The position numbers were made by a program, and so were the translations under genes. Positions 41,613 to 53,981 of a stretch of 64,000 nucleotides of DNA are shown piece after piece. Location of the stretch: contig NC_090130.1 in NCBI RefSeq assembly GCF_040581485.1, positions 10,540,001 to 10,604,000 of the forward strand. Direction: 5' to 3'. Each line of letters opens with the position of its first letter. Position 1 is the first letter of the stretch. This DNA is from Linepithema humile (Eukaryota; Arthropoda; Insecta; Hymenoptera; Formicidae). The notes under the pieces were generated by a model. That model ran no database searches. It was not told the origin of the DNA and was given only the letters and a program-made list of their open reading frames with translations.

Positions 41613-41887
41613 CGGTGCACCAGGATGACGGCAATAATCCTGTAGCAGGAGACAACGCTGTAAGGGCGGCGGTGGTGGCTCCTCGTGACGATGACGGTGA
41701 CGATGATGGTGATGCCGATGATGGTGATGAAGAATCGAGGCGGAAGGAGAAGTGGTGGAGCCGGGCGGAACCGGCTCGTGCACCAGCAGCCGACGATGAT
41801 GAAGATGACGCGATATCGTCGCCAGGACACCCAGCAGTGCGACTATCAGCACGAGCGCCGCCGAGACGATGTAGCCGCTTGCACCCA
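41613..41887 (-). CDS. PMEPA1/LDLRAD4-like protein, transmembrane exon
   Basis: 275 bases: two bases completing a split codon, then 91 codons. The acceptor is GGTTACAG before 41887 (phase 1); the donor is CCG/GTGAGT at 41613/41612 (phase 0), which fits the 4336 exon. It encodes one clear hydrophobic helix (SGYIVSAALVLIVALLGVLA), then basic residues (SRHLHHRR) typical of the cytoplasmic side of a type I or III protein, then a His/Arg run (HHHHRHHHHRHRHRH) and a Pro run (PPPPP). Vertebrate PMEPA1/LDLRAD4 also place the membrane helix upstream of the DGEE and PPNR blocks. The link to the exons at 4336 and 3245, 37 kb away, rests on strand, phase and this domain order; the helix itself is not diagnostic. 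Confidence 0.65.
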
Positions 41888-44800
41888 CTGTAACCAAAAA
41901 GTGCCACGATTGGTCAGGATTTTCAATCGGATTCTGTTTAAAAATAGGCAAATAGAGATTGAATTGTGCGGACATTAGCAATCGACTTTGGCTAAACAAA
42001 AAAAAAAAAAAAATATTGCATATGGACCGGCTACGAATTCACAACTGTTAGCGTTCAGGATTATCGCACGAATCATCTTTTGCAAAATCGGTCGTGCAAA
42101 TAACGAGATAATCATTTGCCTTCTTTGTTCTTCTACTTGTATTAATATATTCTGACAACTAATATTTTTACTTCTTTATTCCGCCCTTAATCCCTGCAGT
42201 ACGAAAAACATCAAGCAAACGTGTTATCAATCGTACTATCTCAAATCATGATTGAATGCATATATGAAACATACGTACATACGTATGGCATAGTGCGACA
42301 TGTGGCAATAAATTGGTCGCTAGAGCGACGATTAGTCACTAATTAGCGTCAGATTATACGTTACATTCGAATTTGATTTCGAATGAGACGCTAAATAAAA
42401 GTAAATTTCTGTCTTTTCCTGTCAAGATTTCGAAATTCCTATAAAAAATGTTAAATTTTTAAAATATTTAAAATAATTTTAGTTTTTTACAAATAATATT
42501 TCTTCCGATTTTTCAATACTTGATTTTCAAACATACTTATTAAAGATTTTTCCAGAAAAAAATTATATGACGTTTAAAAATTGATTTCAGAAAGTAAAAA
42601 CAACGTAATTTAATTATTACATAATATTTTTTATAGATGTTATGATATATAGAATCTTTAGTCGAGTTTTTAAACAATTAATCCAAGTTGGCCGCGGACA
42701 TTTCGATGTGTTAAAAAATAACAAAAAATGTCATAAAAAAAGAGCAAATTCGTATCTAAAAGAGCTGATTCATCTTCATCATAATCTTATTAAAATCTTT
42801 TTCGAGCATCGGCACGAGCAGCCTGATCGCGCGAGTCGCGGTTCACCACGCGGCTCGCGTCGCAAACATCGACGTTGGCAGGTGCATCGAGATTGAGCAA
42901 GCACATCTTCCGCTGGGCTAACCTGCAAGTCTTCCTCTCCCCCGCGTCTTTCCGTCGGCCCATCTTCTTTCAGTAGCAATCGCGGAACGGCTCGTTCGAC
43001 AGCCTCCATCGCTTCCTTGTTCTCCTTCTCTACCGCGTGACAGAGACATACGTGTCTGTGCGCGTGTCTCAGCCCGAGAAGATACCGCCCGGATGCGACG
43101 CGGCGAAGGACCGATGACGACAAGACAAGAGAGCAGGGACGGCGCGAGAACGTCCGCTGGATTTAACTCGTTTCATTTCCCCCCCAACCATTCGCCCGTT
43201 TTTCAGTTTTACGATTAAACGAAAAAGAATGTGCTCCTCCAATTTCGCGGATCTCTTTAATGTATTCTTGCGAATGTACAACCAGAGTATTTTTATGCCG
43301 CTTGATTCAGTAAAAGCCCAAGGTATCTTGATAATGATATCAAAGCTTTTCAAAGAAGTGCACGTAGAATGCATATTATAAAGTTTTGAAATGGAGAAAT
43401 AATCTAACAAATACGAGGGTCACTTCAATATTTCAAAATTTGATACATTGAGGTTTTCTCAGCGTTATGAGAAAAATTCCGAATAAATTTTTGCTCACTC
43501 AAAATTTGTAGAAAATCTTAATTGCAAAAATTCAAACTTTAGTCTGTAAGAAGAACTTTAAAAGTTCGTTTTTCAGTTTTTTAAAGGCCTTTGATTTCTT
43601 TATGGACAGATTTGCGAATTAAATTTTATAAAAACATTTCGTATCGATACTTTGCAAACGAAGGATCATAAAGCCTGCCTACTCCACCCGGCCCTGATGA
43701 GTGAGTGAGCGAGCGAGCGAGTGAGTGAGTGAGGAGGGGGGGGGAGAGAGAAAGAGAGAGAGAGAGAGAGAGATATCAACAGTGGGAGAAAGAATGAGAG
43801 AAGAGAATGGAGGCGGAGGAGGTGATACATCGAGCGAAGTGAGGTGAGCTGGCAGAGCATGCGGTGTACCAGACAAAAAACGATGAACCGCGGTGGGGGC
43901 CAGACGGGGGGCAAAAACACGCGACGAGGCCCAAAGCCCAGGCGCTGCAGGCCCCTCGTTTCAACGACTCTCATTCTCCGTCCCTCCTGTTCAGTACAAC
44001 GTACGATGTTGCGTACGTGCGCGCACACGGCGTATGCACTTTCGGGCTTCGCCGGGTGCATCCACAAAATCGCGATAGAAAGGGTCAAAGGGATTCTGTC
44101 CTTTGTCCGCGATCGTGTGACTTGGGAATATGGAAGAAGGAATCGACGAGTATATTTATTATACTTGTCGCTTTTAAAACAATATTTATGCTTGACACTT
44201 GTTATTCATTATTTTGATGATTTCCCGAAACGTCTCTCTGTTCTCTTCTATCATGAATCTTTAGGAATTCATCTGTTTGTCCTATAAAGCAACGAATCGC
44301 ACTGTTTTCAACAAATTAACCATTAAACCCTTAGGGCTCTATATAATATTCAAAGGAATAAAAAATTATTATAGTGTGCGATTATTTGTGCTCCAATTGT
44401 GAGTTTCAATTTGATTAGATTAATATTATCTTGGATTATTATAATGCGCACTGTGCGTAACGATTTCCTGAAGAATGAGTCAACGTATAGAGCAGCGCGA
44501 TTGCGACAATCTTCAGTCTAATCTTGAGCTTTCTTCAGCTCTTCGTTATCACACTGACCGGGTTTACTGCTCTTTGTTGCACCGAATCTCGGGTGCCGCC
44601 TATTTGAAGTGTCGCGAGACAAAGAACGCATAACGACGCGCACTGACTGATTGGAGAAGACAAGATGCACATCTCGCGTACGAAGATGCGTTGAAAAATA
44701 AAGTCGGATAATAAACGCAGGTAGTAACGAGACACAGGGAGACAATACGTGCGTTGTCGTCATCAGCTAAAGTTAAAGATTGCGAGTGACTGGACAAACC

Positions 44801-45086
44801 GGAGAAAGCCTGGGCCTCCATTACTCACTATCATCGTTAGAAATTAGACATTTCCATGAGTTTATATTTTCGAGAGCAGTTTGTTAAATGGTGAACAAAT
44901 AATTTCCGCGTAAAATATGTCCCGCGTCATAGTGATAACTTGAGGGACTGTGTAATATTATCTGAATGATAATAAATACTACTTCATAATTTAATAAAAT
45001 ATGATGATTAATGGGATCGAGAGCCAATGCCAGATGTTCTTTGCTGATTTTTCTTTTTCCAAAATTTATTTATTGATATGTATACG
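41888..45086. other. Sequence upstream of the transmembrane exon, no gene recognised
   Basis: Ectodomain or first exons of the minus-strand gene would lie here or beyond the window. CpG-rich pockets at about 42800-43200 and 43860-44100 could hold a first exon, but I see no LDL-receptor class A cysteine pattern and no donor in the required phase 1. An (A)n tract lies at about 42000-42012. Confidence 0.3.
43697..43773 (+). repeat. GAGT/GAGC tetranucleotide run joined to GA tract
   Basis: GAGTGAGC-type tetranucleotide units are followed by a short G run and a GA dinucleotide tract. It is nearly all purine on this strand apart from the T and C of the tetranucleotides. Confidence 0.8.
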
Positions 45087-45113
45087 TTTCGGTCCCTGTC
45101 GGGCTATCTTCAG
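45087..45113 (-). other. Hammerhead-like core motif (CTGAAGA ... GAAA)
   Basis: On the minus strand CTGAAGA (45113-45107) is followed by a short helix with CCC and GGG around GACA, and then CCGAAAC. CTGANGA plus GAAA is the hammerhead ribozyme core consensus. A second example with a better helix is at 50523-50550 (+). Helices I and III and a cleavage site are not identified, so this may simply be a repeat-end motif of similar sequence. Confidence 0.3.
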
Positions 45114-48100
45114 TACAATAACTAAAATTCCAAAATTAATAATTACAACAACAATCTCGACAATGTAATTTTATTCGTTATTACATACCTGGTTATTAAA
45201 GAATCCATTCTAACAGTCCGAATCGCATATTGTATGTGATAAGTGAAATAAATATGTATAATAAAAGATGACCAGGATTAGAAAAGAAAAGAAAGAAACT
45301 GGCCACGAGAAACAAATTGAATTAAAAATATGTAAATTGATAATTACTTATGAGACGAGTTTGCTGTTAATGCCTAGTGATGTCATGGCTGACCGTGTCG
45401 ATACGGGTAAAACGTACGGTACAGGAAGGAACTAACATTATTGTGAGAGGGGGAATTTGGAAGGAGAATTAGGACGGTAATAATTTTATCAGTGGTAAAT
45501 AAGCTTCGGACAGAAGGTCTGTGTCACTCTCTTCATAATTTGAGGATTAAGTTGTATGAAATTAAATTATATTGTCTAAATTATCGTGTAAGATTCGCCA
45601 TTTTTAAATTCTCCAAGAGATACTTAAAAAGTCGATTATTTCTGAATGAAATCGTCAAACTGTCAACATCCTGCGAGTTACAAGTAATCAAAGCTCGTGC
45701 TACAAGAAAAATATATGCTACAACGAATATTTTTGTCCAGCGAAGGATATTGATCTCAACAATGTTTCATTAATGTTTTATTAATGTATGATTGCAAAAG
45801 TTTCGGCGTAATGGCAATGTTGAAATATTTTATAAACATATGATAAAGACAAATTGCAAACGAGAGAGAGAGAGGGGGGATGGGGAGGGAGGGGAGGGGA
45901 AGGAGGGGAGTGCAAAACCGAGAAACGATGGCACGTGCAGTGCGAGCCGGCGGCGCGTCTACCCGATGAAACACGACACCAGACTAAACACTAATACGGA
46001 TATCGGATTCCGAAAGACGCTTAAACAATGACTTTTTTTATTTTAAAATAGCCTGCTGGATCGTGTTTCCCGATGTGTTCTGTTGCTATGTGTGTTTATG
46101 GCAATACTCGAAGAATGCAGCGAAAGATGTGGCGTGTGTGGCAAGCCTGCGAGCTAGACTCGGTCCTATTTTTGCGAGCAACTGTAGCACGCTACTTTGG
46201 CAACTAAATCACGTGTCAAAGGGTTTAATGTCTCTTTCTCCGTTTCGAACTGCATTGAGCGAGATCTACGCAGACCGAAAGTCGGAAAACTTCGTACGCA
46301 TCCAATTGAGATCTAAAGAGCGAGACGGCGACTCTCGTTTTCTCTCGATTTCAGTCGTCATTGTCCCGTCTACGCGGCTCTTCGTTAAAACATCTTTAAT
46401 GATCGCTTTTTAACGGTAATCTATAGCTGTCGAGGTTGGCGCATGAAAGGTCCTTAACGGTACTATTCCCGAGTTATCTTTCCTCTGAATACGATCTCGT
46501 CAAGATATCGCCATGTTGGTGAATTTTTCGAGATTGATCTGTTTGCATCTGGTCATATCTAGTTATCACTACAATCATGTATCAACAGCGCCGATCAAAT
46601 TTATATCGTTCTTTTATATTTCTTACAAGACTTACTTTAAATTATACTAAAATATTTAATATAATCCAAAGGAAGAAATTTTATTCAATATCGCTTCTAT
46701 TATATTTTGCTACGCAAAGAATTAAACGATGATTGCTGGAGTAAACAGAACGATAAGAGAAAACGGTGAAATTTTAATCGATCCTCTCTCTCTCCGATAA
46801 GGAATTTTAGAAAACAATTCGCATCCACGCATTGATTAGAATAGATAACGGGTGTAGGTGGAGTATACATATGGAGGAGGTTCGGTCTAGAGTGCCAGTA
46901 ACGGTCAGGTTGCGAGGACCGAAGCTGGCCAAGGCCAGAACGCGATGAAGCCAGGGTAGATTATTTTTAGCGCTTCCTACTGTTGTGCAAAGCGCGCGAG
47001 TCTATCGAGTGTCTAGGCGAAATTAGTTCGCTTTAACAACGCATTCGATGTATTCAGCGCACCATGTGCATCGCAACTTACTTTTCGCACGAATGAAAAC
47101 TCTATAAATCAGTTTGCCGTTAGCAATAGTTAGTATACTTGAAAATATGTACCCTCCATCAGAAGTTTTTGACAACTTCACATCACACGTGTTGACACGA
47201 GTGTAATGTTATTTATACGTAACAAATTTGTTGCCATCTCTGTTTCTTCGCGGCTCTTCGCGCATAATCTTTCAATTTCAATTGATGTTTTCTGAAAACC
47301 GTACTTTCATAGAAAGCAAAAGCAGGAAAAAACTTTGAAGATGTAGTCTTTTTGCATTGAGAAGAATTGAAAAATTCTGCAGCACGCATGACTGAGTACA
47401 AATAATGTTCTCACAAGACGTGTAATTATTTTAAACGCTATTTTTACAATTTAGATAAGTTATAGATCAACTTGTGAACAACTCCGCTATTGCGCCTAGT
47501 GTCGGTAAGTCAATCCAATTTCGACTCGATAGTTTGAGTTTTGACGAAACGATACGCCAGCTTCGTACATACTGTGATGGAAACAAATAACTACAAATAC
47601 CTTGCTTAGTTATTCCCCATAAAATGTATTATATGCTTTTAGATGACGAATGAAGATTGACTTGTGCGTCAGAGCGTCGAGCATCTGTACGCACGATGAC
47701 CGTGCGATTAATCGCAATTTCCGGGAACGTCTCGTTTCTTTGGCACTTGACACCGATTACCTTGGCCAGTCTGCCGCCGACGGCGAAGACGGACCGGCCC
47801 CGGCGAGCCTGACGTAATGCAATCGATATATGCGTGACACACATTAGTGGCGCGTAATTCTATCGCGCTAGGTGTTACGCGCCGTTGACAAGTGTGTTCT
47901 TGGTCTTCGGTACACGGATGAATAAATGTCCGCCTTAAACGTCAACTAACGTCGTGCATGAGATGTTCATGAGACGACCGCGTCTCCGTCAATGCGACAA
48001 ACATTGAAAAGATCGAATAGAATACCAACTGTCTCTTGACTCATTATTCTCGAATTTTAAACAATCAAATTAGTGGTTTTTCTTCAAGTAACGAATGAAA

Positions 48101-49480
48101 CCTAACAATTCTTTATTGACAAATCACGTCGCGGTTGTGAGAGAAAAAACTGAAAGTGCAGGTGCGGAATGCAAATACCAAGTGCGCTCGGCGATTCCTG
48201 TTTTCGCACACATGTACGCTTCATCGTTTCGAGGAGTGAAACCGAAGCCGTCACCTCCGGACTTGGAGGCCGTGCACGAAGATGAAAAAGGCAAAATAGA
48301 AAAAAGAAAAGAAAAAAAAGGAAGGGAACGTCGATCGCATACCGAGCGGTTGAGCGATAAATCAAGCAAGATAGAGATCGGAAAAACGGCCAAGTCACTC
48401 GAGCGTGAATTGGATCGAAATTAGCGATCTCGCAAGACTTGCTAGGACTGGTCTCGGAACTCATCAACTACACGACTACCAGTTCCTTACCTTCCGACTA
48501 CCGATTACAGATTACTCGGCTATGAATGTCTACCGACTGCCGGTGTGACGCATTGCACACAGTATGCATCTCGAAGATGATACCGCGGAGAATAAAAATC
48601 TATCTCGTAAGTATCGGCACTTCCTGCATTTCTTTTCTGATAATTATGTGAATCACTTATGACAAAAAAACAATTAAATAATGTCTAAAACGGTGATGCA
48701 GACTGCATCCTACAATGACAGGAAATATTCTGAAAAACATATCTTTTATAATTATAAAATAATTATTTTATAATTTTCATCTTATACGCATCGCTGATAT
48801 TAGAGAAAACAATGTCTTTTTATTTGCGCATCTAAATTTCGTTTTAAAGATTCACGACATTGTAATATTACGACAGTATAAGCACTATTATAATGTTTCA
48901 TTCGTTGTAATCGACAATCGTTAATTGTATGAAAAGTCATCTAAATATGTAAAAATATATAATTTGATCTATCCTCAGTTTTTCCAAATGTTTAAGAGAA
49001 TTAATATTTATTACAATTACTATTTTAATGTAAATCAACACGATTCCAATCGCGGATATTATATTCACGGAATCGGTAAAATTAACATTTCACTTTTCAT
49101 AATATCCATCGTTAATTATCGAATCTAAAAGAGTGAAAAATATTATTCGCTACCTTACAGTCTGTGCGCGCAGACTAAGCTGTCTCGATTGCATAACAAC
49201 ATAAACAACGGTGTAATAGTGGCTCAAGGTCTGCTGTACGCATACACGTTGCGTCAGTCGTCACAATTTTAACGAGTTACATCGCTCGGCGCATAAACTG
49301 TTTTTCCGTATTAATTAGTCTGTGTCGGTAAGTTTAGAGTTTTCCAACTATTTCAAATACTTTTCTATAAAATATTCCACATATGTATAAATATTCATCA
49401 TACAAATTTTTTATCAACTAAAATTACTTGCTCCAAAATAAATTTCTTTTTCTTTCGTTACATTATAAATTATATTCTAT
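45114..49480. other. Non-coding sequence, no gene recognised
   Basis: Mixed AT-rich and moderately CpG-rich sequence (pockets at 45930-46400, 47640-47900 and 48120-48560). It includes a G-rich tract at 45874-45910 and a CTGGCC/GGCCAG hairpin near 46924. The frame at 48095-48424 (+, 109 codons, Lys/Glu-rich) shows no recognisable domain, and I do not call it. Confidence 0.35.
45874..45910 (+). repeat. G-run tract with G-quadruplex potential
   Basis: Five G-runs of three or more (6, 4, 3, 4 and 4) are separated by one or two bases, and a further GGGG follows after AAGGA. This meets the usual G3+N1-7 pattern for an intramolecular quadruplex. It is preceded by a short GA run. Confidence 0.75.
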
Positions 49481-49488
49481 ACGCGCGC

Positions 49489-49553
<65 letters not shown>

Positions 49554-49572
49554 CGCGCGCGCGCGCGCACGC
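49481..49572. repeat. Compound (CG)n-(GT)21-(GC)12 alternating purine-pyrimidine tract
   Basis: About 92 bases of strict purine-pyrimidine alternation. A central (GT)21 block (49503-49544) is flanked on both sides by alternating CG blocks (49482-49502 and 49545-49568). Such tracts favour Z-DNA. Confidence 0.95.
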
Positions 49573-50192
49573 GGAGGGAAAGGGGTGATTCGTATTAACG
49601 ATTTTAAATTTGTTTTTTTTTTAATCATTTCTACGCGACACAGTAAATAGATTTGAACCAAGTATTCTATACATAGGTATAACGTAATCATTCCAATCAT
49701 CGCGTCGCAACGGAACAATAAACAGTCTATGAATTTTGTTTTGTCATGCTTTTTGATATACGATACTGTCTGGCTGATTGGTTATCCAATTGTGTAGCTT
49801 TTTAAGAATAGATCTTCGTTCAAGGACCTTGGGACCGAGCAGACGAAGACCAGACGTGCCACGGTGCGTGGACAAATGGCTAACTATTTCGCCAACATAC
49901 TGTTCGTTCTCTTTCACAGTCGCACATCAAACCTCTTTTCTGACGCATAGCAAAACAAATCTAAAGTCAAGTCCATGTATTTCTTTAATATCATTTTACT
50001 TCACTTAATCCCAAGAACATATAATAGTTATTCTCTATATGTGTGCAATTTAAGAATGTTTTCAAAGCCTGCTATTTATTTTAGCGAAAAAATTTTAAAA
50101 TTAAATATGATTATATCAGATAACCAAAACTTTTGGTGGATTATAATTAAAAAATTGGAAATATACAGGCTCAGCTGATTAAACAATCAAAT

Positions 50193-50844
50193 TAGATACG
50201 ATAGGAAGCGCAAAGAGCCAAAACGCCAGATTTCCGTGTGATAAAATTTGTATTATATTATAAAAACAGCTTACAAATAAGAGACAAATATTAATGACAT
50301 TTTAACAATTTGATTTTTGACTAAGTTTACACATCTTTTCTGTTTCTTCCATCTTCTCTTTTACATAATATCGAACACCTGTATTATAGATTTTATCAAT
50401 ACTTCAATTTTACCATTAATTATGTAATTTAGTATTTTAATCGTGCGAACCAAATCTTGCCTTAATGTCGTAAATCATATAGCAAATGTTTGCGTTGCGT
50501 TTCATATTTTATTGTTTTGACACTGAAGATAGCCTGATGTCAGGCAGAAATGTCTGTTGTTTGTAAGCTGTTTTTATAATATACTAGAACTACAAAATCT
50601 AAATATTTTAATAAAACTTTTTTATTTTAAATAACCGTCAAAATAACCTTTGCTTTCAAACTATCAAACTGTCAGAATAATCGAGATAACCAATCGCGGA
50701 AAAGCGTCAACAATACACTTCGAGACTTTCGAGATTTTCGATACATTCGAGTATTGACCTTACATACCTTTTTTAAGAGTGGAGTACAAATTCTATCGCA
50801 CGGAAATCTGGCGTTTTGATTCTTTACGCTCCCTATCGTATCTA
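50193..50844. mobile_element. Terminal-inverted-repeat element, ~650 bp, non-autonomous
   Basis: Ends of about 58 bases at 50193-50250 and, inverted, at 50787-50844 match at roughly 85%. Both start tagatacgatagg and include caaaacgccagatttccgtg. The AT-rich interior has no long frame but contains a CTGAAGA-helix-GAAA motif at 50523-50550. Target duplication is not clear. The superfamily is not assigned. Confidence 0.55.
50523..50550 (+). other. Hammerhead-like core motif (CTGAAGA ... GAAA), second example
   Basis: CTGAAGA (50523-50529) is followed by TA, a perfect 6-bp helix GCCTGA/TCAGGC with a 2-base loop, then A and GAAA (50547-50550). Order and spacing parallel the minus-strand motif at 45087-45113. 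Outer helices were not identified. Confidence 0.3.
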
Positions 50845-53357
50845 GTTGGATTATAATTAATTTTATTAACATGTGAGTAATTGCATTAAAAAACAAACGC
50901 ACGAGTAATAATGGATTAACTGAATGCTCTCATGCTTGTTTGGAATTTTCTTACGTTTCACGCCCTTTTCAAGGAATATATTCTCATTTTGAGGACAAAT
51001 ATATCCAAGTGACATATGTGAAAAATGCACTGACGTTCGTCAGAGTTGTAAACAAAAACTGTACGCACATATTTTCCTTTGTTCGCGCCTCATCTCCATT
51101 CGGTTAAGCTATTGTTTCTTTTATATTAGTACTGACAGATCATGTCTTCTAATATCAATTTGACATATGTCAATATTGATGCGTGCACCGACTTTCCGTC
51201 ACCCGGAAGAACGAAACACGTTTATATGATACGGAATGCATGATTCGAGAAAGATTATTCTTCAAAAGTTTCGAAACATATGTTTCTTTCACTCAATATT
51301 GGCTAACTCTAAATCAATCTTGATGAAATAAATTATATTCATAGAACAACATTTTTGTAATACAATAGATTTCAAGCATAAATTTAAGTCTCTTCAATAA
51401 AGTCATTTTTTCATTGATCTCAATGAAACGTGTAATTTCATCATTTTCTTAATACTAAATTAAAAATTGTATAACAAGTAATTTATATGACTCCGTAATC
51501 ATTTGTTTTGATCAAACTGAAACTGGAACCGAATCGAAATTTCGTAAAGTTTATAATACCGGAACTGGATCGAGAAAATTATTTTCAATTTTTATGGTTT
51601 TTTTCGGTTCTTTTTTCGATTCCTACTCTATACTCTATTTGTTAAATTTTTTATTTGTTTATATCGTTCTTCTTTCTTCTTTAGGTTACATGATTTATAA
51701 TGGTTCTTGCAATACATTCATATTATAAGAGCCATAGTACATAAAAACTGTAAGAAAAAACTGTAGTCACACTTCGGCAGTAAATAAATTGACTAATTAC
51801 AGTCATGTATTTTCAAGAAAATTCGACGATGATTGACTAATTTGCTTACTGCTTAAATCTTACTTAAACTACTGCACATGCAATGGATATAAAACAAAAA
51901 TGAAAAATAAGTATTGATGAAGCTTTTACATGCCTCCATTTTTCTCGCAAAATATTATTTTGATGAAATAAAACTGTAGATTTTGTTTATTTATAAAATC
52001 ATAGCAAAATAATTATAAAACAGATTTTACATTAATGACTACCGACTTATTAAAAATTTTTTAATTAACTTTTACATTCAATATTCCTAAATAAATCTTT
52101 TATTTTTTAAAAAATATTATAGATTACATTTTTGTGCTAAAATGTAAATATAACTTATGTTAAAATGTGTTGAAATGTATAAATGTATAATTATAATGTT
52201 AAAATGTAATAAGTTATTTTTTATGTGCGTATCAAATGTTTGCAATGCAATATAATATCTTATAATGTGAAATAAAAAATTATACTTGAACAACATAATT
52301 TATTATTATTATTATTATTTTATATTATTGTTATTTTTTTTTAAAGCTATTTTATATTTAAAAAACTATTTTCCTGTATAACCCTAATTATCATAATTCT
52401 TTCTGTAGCTACTTTTAGTATATTAATTCTCTCTCTCTAATTGCAATATACATTATAAAAATCTGTCATTTAACGCATTTATACATTGTACGCATGCACT
52501 TTTGTCGCAAATTTTTTTCTCTTGATAAATTAATCACGCTAAACATTTTATATTCATTTCTAATGCGGATATTTCTTTCTTAAATTTTGGTTTTGATTTA
52601 TAAATTGTATATAGAATGTTTCATTCAAATATCTTTCTCAAATATTAATTTTAATTTAAATTGTGTTAAAAAAAATTTTAGAAAAACCATAATCGGAACT
52701 GAAAAAACCGTTATTTAATTTAAAGGATTTCAGTTCTTTTTTATCAACTAAAAACTCGAAACTGGAACTGGAACCGTTATTAAATATTTTATTGGACTAT
52801 AACCGTAAATCGAATCGAAATATCACATCAGTCCAAATCCCTAATTATTATAGCTTTTGAAGATATAAAAATAAATTAAAAACAAATCCTCTCTTTGTTA
52901 CCAAGGGAGAGAGGGGATATGTATTTTACTCATGTATTTGAGAATAGCAACATATCACAGTGTATCAACGATAAATATCGTCAGTACGATAAACTCTCTC
53001 AGGTCTCCCGATTATTTAAAGCGCGCTATATACTTCCGTTACTCCTCCGATGTCACAACCAGACATCTTTTGCACGTGCATACATCGCGAGAGATTATTT
53101 TTATTTAGTCTGTCAGTCGTTCGCGTCTGTGTTCTCTTAAAATTATCGCCGCGTGTAATTGCCACATGCACGATGAAATTATCAATATCTGAATACTTAA
53201 TTTTTCAGTGCCGTGCAATGCAGTTAAATGAGTTAAATGAAGGTATTAGGCGAATCTAATTGAAACAATTTTACTTATCCTTTCGTGATTATTATTGCGT
53301 GAAACGAGATCCCATTCGCAAGTTTTCAAATAAAAAATTAATATATAAATAAATAAT
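50845..53357. other. AT-rich sequence, no gene recognised
   Basis: Very AT-rich. Related GAACTGGAACCG-type words cluster at 51520-51610 and 52690-52820, in part inverted, and may be worn ends of an old element. No coding exon could be supported. Confidence 0.35.
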
Positions 53358-53466
53358 ATAGATTAACAAGAAATACACCAATACACCTACTTTTCGTAGA
53401 TCTTCAAAAAGCCTACGATAATGTCTCGGTAATAAAATTATGGAAAGTACTCCAACAAACATCCAT
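53358..53466 (+). pseudogene. RTE-like LINE reverse transcriptase relic, 5' fragment
   Basis: Translates in one frame to the RT palm motif LLFVDLQKAYDNV followed by IKLWKVLQQTS, up to the BEL insertion. The reading continues in frame across the BEL element: removing the element and one copy of the TCCAT duplication gives uninterrupted LQQTSINHSLTKAVENI. The LINE is 5'-truncated here; no endonuclease domain is present. See the fragment from 59750. Confidence 0.8.
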
Positions 53467-53681
53467 TGTTAAGTTAAAAAAGGCGCTCGTTTTTATATAG
53501 TTTATCTCTCTGGCTCGACGCTAGCAACACAGACGTTCTTTTTGAGAAATTATATATTATTATTAGCTAAGCTCTCATGGCGAAAAATGTATCGCGTGTC
53601 TCTATACAGTAAACTGATTACAAACACAGAAACCGTTTACTTAATTACGTGAAACCCAGCGAACATTAGTAACACGCGACA
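53467..53681 (+). repeat. 5' LTR of the BEL/Pao element
   Basis: 215 bases from TGTTAAGTTAAAAAAGG to AACACGCGACA. It is identical to the 3' LTR except at 53526. It contains TATATAG near 53496, a possible promoter element. Confidence 0.97.
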
Positions 53682-53699
53682 TGGTCCTTCAAGCCGAAT
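53682..53699 (+). other. Candidate primer-binding site
   Basis: TGGTCCTTCAAGCCGAAT follows the LTR directly. It begins with TGG, the complement of a tRNA CCA end. I did not assign the tRNA. Confidence 0.55.
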
Positions 53700-53981
53700 A
53701 ATTCGTATTATTATGCGTGTGAATACGAAATAAAAGCAAATCGAGGAGCTAAAAGGCGACGCACAGGCGAATCACGTGATATACGCAGTGGTGCGATCGC
53801 GTAAGAGAGAGAGATCATCGTGGCCCTTTCTGTGTAAAAAGGCAATACGCAGACGGCAACAATCCAGGACAGTGATTTGGCATTCTGGCTTCATGAGCGA
53901 AGAGGAACAAACGACAACAATCTAGGGCAAGTTCGTCTTGAGCATTAGTTTGAGTATAGGATAAAGAATACGTAGCTCAAA

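Noticed and set aside
42779..43123. Minus-strand Cys-containing frame upstream of the transmembrane exon, considered as an LDL-receptor class A ectodomain exon
   Set aside because: Its cysteines do not follow the six-Cys LDLa spacing, and no donor leaving the required phase 1 is visible.
48095..48424. Lys/Glu-rich 109-codon plus-strand frame
   Set aside because: The charged run comes from an A/G-rich stretch; no start context, splice signal or domain supports it.
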